Of a DNA stretch of 9,494 nucleotides, positions 1 to 7,016 are shown one piece after another. Both the position numbers and the translations under genes were made by a program. Position 1 is the first letter of the stretch; the number at the start of each line of letters is the position of its first letter. The stretch lies in NCBI GenBank assembly GCA_002402325.1, contig DHFQ01000098.1, forward strand, positions 1 to 9,494, read 5' to 3'. This DNA is from Candidatus Aminicenantes bacterium UBA4820 (GTDB lineage Bacteria > Acidobacteriota > UBA4820). The notes below the pieces were generated by a model that searched no databases, was not told where the DNA came from, and saw only the letters and a list, made by a program, of their open reading frames with translations.

Positions 1-67
1 TGACGCAGGCAAAAAATCGTAGATTTTTTGTAATGCGTAGCATTTACCTGCATCAAATCAAGATGCA
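1..67. repeat. Nested inverted repeats, possible three-way junction
   Basis: Non-coding stretch with dense dyad symmetry. An outer stem pairs GCAGG (5-9) with CCTGC (47-51) and can extend through TGA (1-3)/TCA (53-55) with one mismatch. Inside it sit two hairpins with GTA loops: CAAAAAATC (10-18) with GATTTTTTG (22-30), nine perfect pairs, and AATGC (32-36) with GCATT (40-44). A competing hairpin pairs TGCATC (49-54) with GATGCA (62-67), which would exclude the outer stem. The shared CGTAG at both loops suggests a REP-like interspersed repeat. Other possibilities are a preceding gene's 3' end or a leader structure. The symmetry is seen directly; the role is inference. Confidence 0.5.
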
Positions 68-69
68 AA

Positions 70-86
70 TCAATATCGGATTTTGG
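70..86 (+). repeat. Left copy of operon-flanking inverted repeat
   Basis: TCAATATCGGATTTTGG here matches the reverse complement of 9355-9371 at 16 of 17 positions; the only difference is A versus G at position 75. The two copies lie in the only non-coding DNA of the window and face each other across the operon. A dispersed intergenic repeat family is the simplest explanation. The ends of a mobile unit are possible, but no target-site duplication was recognised. Confidence 0.5.
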
Positions 87-100
87 GGAAAAACGAACAT

Positions 101-127
101 TTGACCAAAATTAAAATGCGTGATAAT
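101..127 (+). promoter_or_regulatory. Weak candidate sigma-70-type promoter
   Basis: TTGACC (101-106) resembles a -35 box and GATAAT (122-127) a -10 box. The spacer of 15 bases is shorter than the usual 16-18. If used, transcription would start at about 133-135, leaving a very short leader that begins at the Shine-Dalgarno itself. It is the best match ahead of the first gene, but AT-rich DNA gives such matches easily, and the operon promoter may lie upstream of the window. Confidence 0.25.
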
Positions 128-133
128 TTTAAT

Positions 134-142
134 AGGAGGAGG
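134..142 (+). promoter_or_regulatory. Shine-Dalgarno deciding a TTG start
   Basis: AGGAGGAGG lies 4-7 bases before TTG at 147, an ideal position. The in-frame GTG at 120 is upstream of this site and has no purine-rich sequence of its own, so the longer reading would place the ribosome-binding site inside the coding region. This supports 147 as the start of the kinase gene. Confidence 0.8.
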
Positions 143-146
143 AACT

Positions 147-3077
147 TTGGCGAAGGTTGTTTCGGATGTTTTTAAAGCCATATTAAAGGGCGATTACAAA
201 AAAGCGGGAGACTCTTTTAAGGCTCAAGGAAAATACACAAAAGCCTTAAAAATGTATCTTCGGTGTGAGGATTATATTTCGGCATCTGAAGTTGAATCCT
301 TAATGGGGCATCCCGATAAGGCGGTTGAATATCTTTTAAGGGCAGGGGAGATTGGAAGCGCAGCGAAATTTTTGATTTCGAGAGGAAATTATAAAAAAGC
401 TGCCGAAGTCCTTGCAAATGCAAATATGCTTCTTGAAGCGGGAAAGGTAGCGGAAGAGGGAAAATCGTATCAAATTGCTGTCTCATACTATGAAAAAACG
501 GGACATTTCCTTGAGGCGGGTTTTTGTGCCTACAAAGGAGGAATGAAGGAAAAGGCTGTCATCCTTCTTTTGAAGGCTTTGAGGGATTTCCCTCTGGAAG
601 AATCAATCCCTCAAAGTGAATCATTTGTCTTTAGGGAGAAAAAAAAGGAGATAGCGAGGATATTTGAAGAGGGCGGAGCTTATGGAAAGGCAGCTGAACT
701 TTATGAGAGTTTGGGACTTTTAGAAGCAACTGCAAGGTGTTATGAACTTTCAGGAGATCTGGATAGGGCACTGGCTCTTTATAATAAACTCGGTTTTGTT
801 GAAAAGGCTCAGGAATTGGTCGGAAGAGAAGAGAAAAAAAGACTTCTTGATGAGGCAAGAAAACTTGAAGAAGAAAAAAAATATGAAGAAGCGGAAATTA
901 TTTATGAAAAATGCGGTTCAAAAAGAGACCTTGCAAGGGTAAAGGAAATCTTAGGGAAGTATATAGAATCAGCCCAGATTTACAGGGAAATTGGAGAAAC
1001 AGAGAAATCAGCACACCTTTTTTACAAAGGTGGGGAGTTTGAAGAGGCAGGAAATGCTCTTGAAACGATCGGGGACTACTCAATGGCAATGCAGGCATAC
1101 AGAGAGGGAGGTTTTTATTATGAGGCATCAGCTTCAGCGGTTAAGGCTGAAAAGTGGGAAGATGCAGTAAATTTAATTTTGAAAAGAAGGGAGATGATAG
1201 AGGAAATCATCCACCAGTTCGAAACTCTTCCAAAAGAAAAAAAAGAACTTCCCCGTGTAAAAGCAGCCCTGGCGAGGTTGAGAGTTGAGACTCAGAACTT
1301 TATCTCTGCTTCTAAACTACTTTCAAATGTCGATCCAGACCCTTTGTTTCTTCAAGAACCGTGGGTTGACTACTTAAGGGGAAGGGTTTTTGAGGCAATG
1401 GGAAAAAATAGAGATGCTGTCGCCTTTTACAACAAAGTCCTGAGGAAAAATTATGCTTTTGAAGATACCCAGGAGAGGCTTCACAATCTAATCTCAAAAT
1501 CCCCCAAACCATTTTTAAGGTATGACAAAATAGAGACTATATGTGAAGGAATCTTCGGAAAGTGGCTACGGGCGTTTGATACTATTTTGAACAGCAATGT
1601 GCTTTTGCACCAGTTAAAAAAAGAGTCCTATTCAAATGAGGAGTTGAAAGAAATTGCAAACACGGTTAAGAAACTTTCCCACCTTTCCCACAGAAATATA
1701 CTGTCAATAAAAGATGTTATTTCATTTCAAGATGATCTTTACATCGCTTATGAAAATTATGAGGGAAAGCCTCTTATTATGATTAAGGACGGTTTGACTT
1801 TTTCCCTTTTTGAAGCTGTTGATTTGTTGAGACAAATTGTTGAAGCTGTTTATGAAGCACATTATAAAGGTGTTTTCTCACTATGCCTGTGTCCTGAGAC
1901 TGTCCTTATTGAAAACAAAAGGAGGCTGAAGATTTGCGGTTTTGGGTTTCCCTTTCCGACAGAAGTTTCTCTTGAAGAGAGAAGAAAGTTTCTTGCCTAC
2001 TTTTCTCCTGAAGCAAGAAGAGGAGCGCCTCTTACTCCATCGTCAGACCTCTATTCAGCAGGTGCAATCTTCTATTTGATGCTTTTTGGAGAAGAGCCTC
2101 CGCTTGAGGGCTTTGAAGGTTTTCCTTTAAGAAATAGAGAAAAATTAAAAAGTTTTCCGGGTCAAATTGAGACAATCCTTAAAAAACTTTTTTCATCTTC
2201 TCAAATAGAGAGATATGAAGATGCAGGGGAGGTTTTGAGAGATTTAAAATCACTTGAGTTCATAAAAGGGGCAATTATTTCCGAGAGATATGAAATTCTG
2301 GAAGAAATTGGAAAAGGTGGAATGGGTGAAGTTTTTAAAGTCAAAGACCTTGAGCTAAACGAAATAGTCGCTTTAAAAATGCTAAAGTCAAAAAGTTCTA
2401 TGTCAGAAATTTCGAGAGATGCGTTTTTGAGAGAGATTAAAATCACAAGAAAAATTGTTCATCCAAACATAATAAGGATTTATGACCTTGGTATTTATAA
2501 TGACCTCATCTATTTGACTATGGAATTTGTTGAAGGAATATCACTAAATGACTGGGTAAAAGAGAGTTTTCTTATAGATACAACTTTGAAAACGAGACTT
2601 TCAATTTTGATTCAAATTGCAAAAGGGCTTGAATCTGCTCACCTTCTTGGTGTCATTCATAGAGACTTAAAACCGCAGAACATAATTCTCACAAAGAACC
2701 TCACTCCAAAAATCCTTGATTTTGGGATAGCATATACAAAGGAAGGAGAAGAGTTGATGAAAGGTAACAAATTTGTTGGTAGTCCAAAGTATGTCTCTCC
2801 TGAACAAATCAGGGGGAAACCCCTTGATGCAAAAAGCGACATTTACTCTTTTGGACTTCTTGCATATTTTGTCCTGACGGGAAGGGAAGCAATTACCGGT
2901 AAAAGCGTTGATGAAATATTGAAGAATCACTTAAGCAATGAGCCTATAAAATTTATTGAAAATAGCAATTTGCCCGAAAAACTTATAAATATAACTCTTA
3001 AATGCGTGGAAAAAGATCCTAAAAATAGACCACCATCGATAAAAGCGGTTGCCCGGGTATTGGAGGAAATAGAATGA
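147..3077 (+). CDS. Helical-repeat protein with pseudokinase and PknB-type Ser/Thr kinase
   Basis: A 976-residue soluble Ser/Thr protein kinase; no signal peptide or membrane segment is visible. Residues 15-347 form a TPR-like alpha solenoid of about 22 short units (see findings), followed by a more ordinary TPR-like stretch to about 455, probably for protein binding. Residues about 458-705 are kinase-like but degenerate: His488 replaces the VAIK lysine, the HRD region reads S578-L-C with Cys at the aspartate and lysine positions, DFG is G598-F-G, yet SPE (620-622) and the following SDLYS remain. Residues about 714-974 are an intact Hanks-type kinase: GKGGMGEV loop from 722, Lys744, HRD 838-840 with Lys842 and Asn845, DFG 858-860, SPE 884-886. 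TTG start chosen from the Shine-Dalgarno; overlaps the next gene by 4 bases. Substrates are unknown; family and catalytic competence are well supported. Confidence 0.93.
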   Translation: MAKVVSDVFKAILKGDYKKAGDSFKAQGKYTKALKMYLRCEDYISASEVESLMGHPDKAVEYLLRAGEIGSAAKFLISRGNYKKAAEVLANANMLLEAGKVAEEGKSYQIAVSYYEKTGHFLEAGFCAYKGGMKEKAVILLLKALRDFPLEESIPQSESFVFREKKKEIARIFEEGGAYGKAAELYESLGLLEATARCYELSGDLDRALALYNKLGFVEKAQELVGREEKKRLLDEARKLEEEKKYEEAEIIYEKCGSKRDLARVKEILGKYIESAQIYREIGETEKSAHLFYKGGEFEEAGNALETIGDYSMAMQAYREGGFYYEASASAVKAEKWEDAVNLILKRREMIEEIIHQFETLPKEKKELPRVKAALARLRVETQNFISASKLLSNVDPDPLFLQEPWVDYLRGRVFEAMGKNRDAVAFYNKVLRKNYAFEDTQERLHNLISKSPKPFLRYDKIETICEGIFGKWLRAFDTILNSNVLLHQLKKESYSNEELKEIANTVKKLSHLSHRNILSIKDVISFQDDLYIAYENYEGKPLIMIKDGLTFSLFEAVDLLRQIVEAVYEAHYKGVFSLCLCPETVLIENKRRLKICGFGFPFPTEVSLEERRKFLAYFSPEARRGAPLTPSSDLYSAGAIFYLMLFGEEPPLEGFEGFPLRNREKLKSFPGQIETILKKLFSSSQIERYEDAGEVLRDLKSLEFIKGAIISERYEILEEIGKGGMGEVFKVKDLELNEIVALKMLKSKSSMSEISRDAFLREIKITRKIVHPNIIRIYDLGIYNDLIYLTMEFVEGISLNDWVKESFLIDTTLKTRLSILIQIAKGLESAHLLGVIHRDLKPQNIILTKNLTPKILDFGIAYTKEGEELMKGNKFVGSPKYVSPEQIRGKPLDAKSDIYSFGLLAYFVLTGREAITGKSVDEILKNHLSNEPIKFIENSNLPEKLINITLKCVEKDPKNRPPSIKAVARVLEEIE

Positions 3078-4384
3078 AAAAGACCTTTGTCATTGATACC
3101 AATGTTCTTTTACACGATCCAAAAGCCATTTACAGATTTGAAGACAATGAAATTATACTACCCATCTGGGTTGTTGAGGAAATTGACAAATTCAAGAGGG
3201 AAGTAACTGAAATTGGTAGAAACGCAAGAGAGGCTTCAAGGGAACTTGATGAGTTGAGGCTGAAAGGGGAGATAGCAAAGGGCGTCCCAATAAACGGAGA
3301 GGGAGTTCTTGCTATAAGTATGGAAAGGGTTGATGATGACCTTCCACCCACTCTTACAGATAAAAAGGCTGATAACCTTATTCTTGGAGTTGCCCTGGCA
3401 TTCAAGAAGAAAAGGAAGAGGGTTGTTCTTGTTTCAAAGGATACAAATTTAAGAATAAAGGCAAATGCAGTTGGAATTGAAGCACAGGATTATGAGAGAG
3501 GAAAGATTCATTTTGAGGAGTTTTATTCAGGATTTACTAAAATACAAATAGCGAATTCTGAAATAGATAAAATCTATGAAAAAAGGAAACTTTCAATCGC
3601 GGAACTCAATCTTAATCAAACTTTTCATATAAACCAGTTTTTTATTTTCGAAAGCAGTGAACAGAGTTCAAAGAGTGTGCTTTGCAGGCATGATGATGAT
3701 GGAACCATTTCAGTAATTGAAGACATCAAACCTGTTTGGGGAATAGTGCCAAGGAATAAAGAGCAAAGATTTGCATTTGATCTTCTTTTGAACGACAAAA
3801 TATCTCTTGTAACGCTCGTTGGAAAGGCTGGAACTGGAAAGACACTTCTTGCGATTGCAGCAGGTCTTTACAAAGTTACGGATGATAAACACTACAAGAA
3901 ACTTCTTGTTACGAGGCCCATATTCCCTATGGGAAAGGAACTGGGATTTCTCCCGGGGGAACTTGAGGATAAATTAAAACCGTGGATGCAACCAATTTTT
4001 GATAATCTCGACCTTCTGCTTCACCTAACCGATTCTCAAAAAGTGAGGACTCCTTACAAAGAGTTATCAAATCAGGGACTTTTGCAAATAGAGGCTCTAA
4101 CATACATAAGAGGAAGGTCTATTCCCTGCCAGTATATAATCGTAGATGAAGCACAAAATTTAACTCCCCACGAAGTCAAAACAATTTTGACGAGGGCGGG
4201 TGAAAAGTCCAAAGTGATTTTGACCGGAGACCCTTATCAGATAGACAACCCTTATGTTGATGCATCCTCAAACGGACTCACATATGTTGCAGAGAAGTTT
4301 AAAGACCATCCTCTTGCTGGACACATCACCTTGACCAAAGGAGAAAGATCACCGCTTGCTGAAGCAGCGGCTAATTTGTTATGA
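3074..4384 (+). CDS. phoH2: PIN-PhoH family RNase/ATPase (PhoH2/YlaK type)
   Basis: A 436-residue cytoplasmic protein of the length and order typical of PhoH2/YlaK. The N-terminal PIN nuclease domain (about 1-140) keeps the acidic metal-binding set Asp8, Glu36, Asp100 and Asp123. A beta-rich linker (about 145-230) follows, then the PhoH P-loop ATPase domain: Walker A GKAGTGKT at 250-257, Walker B VDEAQ with Asp358-Glu359, and the family's LTGDPYQID motif. Mycobacterial PhoH2 unwinds and cleaves RNA, so RNA unwinding coupled to cleavage is expected here by family knowledge. Start: ATG with GGAGG at 3062-3066, seven bases upstream, inside the end of the kinase gene. It overlaps both neighbours by 4 bases, implying coupled translation. 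Why it sits between a kinase and a sensor system is unclear. Confidence 0.95.
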   Translation: MKKTFVIDTNVLLHDPKAIYRFEDNEIILPIWVVEEIDKFKREVTEIGRNAREASRELDELRLKGEIAKGVPINGEGVLAISMERVDDDLPPTLTDKKADNLILGVALAFKKKRKRVVLVSKDTNLRIKANAVGIEAQDYERGKIHFEEFYSGFTKIQIANSEIDKIYEKRKLSIAELNLNQTFHINQFFIFESSEQSSKSVLCRHDDDGTISVIEDIKPVWGIVPRNKEQRFAFDLLLNDKISLVTLVGKAGTGKTLLAIAAGLYKVTDDKHYKKLLVTRPIFPMGKELGFLPGELEDKLKPWMQPIFDNLDLLLHLTDSQKVRTPYKELSNQGLLQIEALTYIRGRSIPCQYIIVDEAQNLTPHEVKTILTRAGEKSKVILTGDPYQIDNPYVDASSNGLTYVAEKFKDHPLAGHITLTKGERSPLAEAAANLL

Positions 4385-4920
4385 AGAAATTTTCCCTATT
4401 TTTTATTTTTGTCCTTATTCCGTTTTTACTCTTCTCAAAGGGTCCGGAAATTTCCACGATTTCTGCAGAGATAAAAAATCAGCATCTTTTTATAGATGTC
4501 ATTATGGATAAAAGCTTTGCAAATCAGGATGTAGTTGAGGCTCTTAATTCAACCAATCCAATAACTTTTACTTATGAAGTTGAACTTTTAAAGAAAAGAT
4601 ATGTTTTGCCCTCTAAAACAATGGTAAAAATAGCATTTAAAAAGAGAGTTCAGTTTGACAACCTTACAAACCAGTATGAGTTAAAAGTCTATAAAGAGGA
4701 AGAATTAATTGATAAAATGACCTTAACATCAATTGATGATGTCATAAAGGAATTATCCGAAATCAAAAATGTTGACCTTGGGGCGGTGGTTGATTTAGAA
4801 CCGGGTGAAAATGCCTACTATTTAAGGGCAAGAATAACCCTTTTAAAGACTTTCTTTTTATGGATTTTTCCAAAGGATGTTGATACGGGATGGATGGAGA
4901 AAGACCTGAAAACACCTTAA
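4381..4920 (+). CDS. Exported DUF4390-family protein
   Basis: A 179-residue protein with a Lys-Lys N-terminus and a hydrophobic stretch (about 4-18) ending in FSKG, a signal peptide or N-terminal anchor; no lipobox cysteine is present. The rest is beta-strand rich with scattered charge, and the FFLWIFP segment followed by a short charged tail near the C-terminus fits the DUF4390 family as I recall it. Such genes are found directly ahead of NtrY-like kinases in several diderm lineages. No catalytic motif is visible and its biochemical function is not known. No clear Shine-Dalgarno precedes the ATG, which overlaps the phoH2 stop by 4 bases, so translation probably depends on coupling. Its end overlaps ntrY by 31 bases. 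A periplasmic accessory to the NtrY sensor is an inference from context. Confidence 0.8.
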   Translation: MKKFSLFFIFVLIPFLLFSKGPEISTISAEIKNQHLFIDVIMDKSFANQDVVEALNSTNPITFTYEVELLKKRYVLPSKTMVKIAFKKRVQFDNLTNQYELKVYKEEELIDKMTLTSIDDVIKELSEIKNVDLGAVVDLEPGENAYYLRARITLLKTFFLWIFPKDVDTGWMEKDLKTP

Positions 4921-7016
4921 AAAAAAGAAGGATTGTACTTCTCAATATAACAATTGTCCTCATTGTTTTTGCAATAATAATAATTTCTTACCTTTCAATA
5001 AAAGGTTCACAGGATTATCAAACTTCAAGTCTTCTTTTTCTTTCTGTTTTAAACACCTTTCTTCTTCTTGCCCTTATGTTCCTCCTTTTCAGACAACTTC
5101 TAAGAGGCTACCTTGGGTGGAGAAGGTCTAAGGAAGGTGCGAGGATAAGAACAAGGCTTCTTTCAGCATTTATTCTTCTTGGTGTGATTCCATCCTCTCT
5201 TTTACTTATTGCAGCGGTCTTTATTTTTGAATCTGCCATAGAAAGCTGGTTTAGACTTCCAGTCCACACGATAAATCAGGCAGGACAGAAACTTGTTGAT
5301 GAATCTCTTGATATTTTAAGGGAACTTTCACTTAAAAGGGCAAAATCCATAGCAAATCAACTTAGCGAGGTTCCTATAGACCTTCAAACCTCTTTTTTAA
5401 GACATTCAATCAAAGAGCCCGATTTTGATGTTATATGCCTGATTGATAAGTATAGCGGGATCGTTTATGAATACCCTTCCCGTTGTCTTACAATAGATAA
5501 ATTCAGGACAGAGAAAATTTTTTCGAAGGAAGGAGTGAAAGGATACATAATTCTTGGTGAGAAAAGTTATGTAATTTCAAGTGTCTCCCTTTCTCAAGAA
5601 AGGGCAATTATTGCAGGCTATCTTTTGCCTGAAAAAATGCTTGATGAGGCAAGATTCATTTCTGACAACCAGAAACTTTACCTTAAAGCAAGGTCTCAAA
5701 GAAAAGTTTTTAAAATAACAGTCATTTCTTCTTTCTTAGCCCTGACCCTTGCGGTTATCTATGCATCAATCTGGATAGGGACAAGGTTGACAAAGGAAAT
5801 TAGCGAGCCTATGCAGCTCCTTCTTGAAGGAACGGAAGCGGTTTCAAAAGGAAACCTTCAGCATAGAATTGAATATAATGCCAGAGATGAGATTGGACAG
5901 GTTGTTTCAAGTTTTAATCAGATGGTAAAAGACCTTCTCAAAAGCAAGGAAGCAATAGAAAAATCAACCGAAGAGCTAAGGAAGGAAAAAGAATCTTCTG
6001 AGGAAAAAAGAAACTACATTGAAGTTCTTGTTGAGTCTTTGAATGTTGGAATTGTCTCAATAGGTAAAGAAGGTGAAATCTTAAGTCTAAACAAAAAGGC
6101 AAGAGAATTTTTTAATATGACTCAAAAAGATCCACCTCAAAAATGCGTAACTTTGCCCTTCTTAAAAATATTGAGGGAACACTTAGGGGATTTTCAAAAG
6201 CCACGCGGTGAAAAGGAAGAGGTTGTTTTAACACATAGAGATGAAGCGAGGGTTCTTATCGCTGAAGCGATCCCTCTTATAAAAGAAGGTGGCGAATCTC
6301 AGGGTAGCATTTTAATTCTTGAAGATGTTACAGATTTAAGCAGAACACAGAGAATAGCCGCATGGCAGGAGGTTGCCCAGAGGCTTGCCCACGAAATAAA
6401 AAATCCACTTACGCCAATAAGATTGAGCGCACAAAGAATAAGAAAAAAATTGAGAGAAAACTCTCCAGATTTGCAGGAGATAATTCTTGAAGGAACAACA
6501 ACAATCGAAAGAGAAGTTGAAAGTATGATGAATATGGTCAATGAGTTTTCAAGGTTTGCAAGGCTTCCTGAAACAAAGTTGAAAGCAGGAAATATTGAGG
6601 AACTAATAAGAGCATCTGCGCTTCCCTACCAGAATGGTTATCCGAAAGTCTCTTTCTTTTTTGATTTTCCAGAAAATATTCCCAATATCCTTTTTGACTA
6701 TGAGCAACTTGAAAGGGTATTTAAAAACCTCTTTGAAAACTCAATTGAAGCAATGAAGATGACGGGAAAAATTTCTGTCAAGGTTGAATTTGATGAGAAG
6801 AATTTGATTGTCAAAATTAGAGATACAGGACCGGGAATTCCAAAGGAAATAAGAAGCAAGATGTTTCTACCCTATTTTTCAACAAAAAGAAAAGGTACTG
6901 GACTTGGGCTTGCAATAGTGGCAAGAATAGTTGATGAACACGGTGGTAAAATAGAAGTTGATGAAGATTACAGTGAAGGAGCAGGAACTAACATAACATT
7001 TCCGAGGCAAAGATGA
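4890..7016 (+). CDS. ntrY: NtrY-type membrane sensor histidine kinase
   Basis: A 708-residue sensor kinase. Membrane segments at about 15-36, 46-67 and 90-113, with the NtrY-like SKEGARIRTRL linker before the third; a periplasmic sensing region (about 114-274); a fourth membrane segment (about 275-297); HAMP (about 300-352); a Glu/Lys coiled coil; PAS (about 375-490); then the catalytic core. Phosphoacceptor His501 lies in AHEIKNPLTPIRLS. The ATP-binding domain has N-box Asn617, DTGPGI from 645 and GTGLG at 669-673. It should phosphorylate the NtrX encoded next. NtrYX relatives respond to nitrogen, redox or envelope conditions; the signal here cannot be read from sequence. Start: a stop codon at 4881-4883 limits the frame, and no other ATG, GTG or TTG occurs before the first membrane segment, so ATG 4890 is the only sensible choice despite a weak AAAGGA 12 bases upstream. 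Confidence 0.95.
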   Translation: MDGERPENTLKKRRIVLLNITIVLIVFAIIIISYLSIKGSQDYQTSSLLFLSVLNTFLLLALMFLLFRQLLRGYLGWRRSKEGARIRTRLLSAFILLGVIPSSLLLIAAVFIFESAIESWFRLPVHTINQAGQKLVDESLDILRELSLKRAKSIANQLSEVPIDLQTSFLRHSIKEPDFDVICLIDKYSGIVYEYPSRCLTIDKFRTEKIFSKEGVKGYIILGEKSYVISSVSLSQERAIIAGYLLPEKMLDEARFISDNQKLYLKARSQRKVFKITVISSFLALTLAVIYASIWIGTRLTKEISEPMQLLLEGTEAVSKGNLQHRIEYNARDEIGQVVSSFNQMVKDLLKSKEAIEKSTEELRKEKESSEEKRNYIEVLVESLNVGIVSIGKEGEILSLNKKAREFFNMTQKDPPQKCVTLPFLKILREHLGDFQKPRGEKEEVVLTHRDEARVLIAEAIPLIKEGGESQGSILILEDVTDLSRTQRIAAWQEVAQRLAHEIKNPLTPIRLSAQRIRKKLRENSPDLQEIILEGTTTIEREVESMMNMVNEFSRFARLPETKLKAGNIEELIRASALPYQNGYPKVSFFFDFPENIPNILFDYEQLERVFKNLFENSIEAMKMTGKISVKVEFDEKNLIVKIRDTGPGIPKEIRSKMFLPYFSTKRKGTGLGLAIVARIVDEHGGKIEVDEDYSEGAGTNITFPRQR

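Noticed and set aside
10..30. Hairpin followed by T-run as an intrinsic terminator for an upstream gene.
   Set aside because: The Ts are part of the stem itself, which is almost all A-T; no separate U-tract follows a GC-rich stem. It fits a repeat better.
639..1244. Several runs of seven or eight A in the kinase gene (639-646, 834-840, 874-881, 1237-1244) as possible phase-variation tracts.
   Set aside because: They encode Lys/Glu-rich segments expected in AT-rich DNA, the frame is intact throughout, and no alternative product is evident.
4915..4926. Run of eight A at the DUF4390 stop, suggesting frameshifting that fuses DUF4390 to NtrY.
   Set aside because: The A-run begins within the stop codon, so slippage would come too late. 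No slippery heptamer precedes it, and ntrY has its own ATG.
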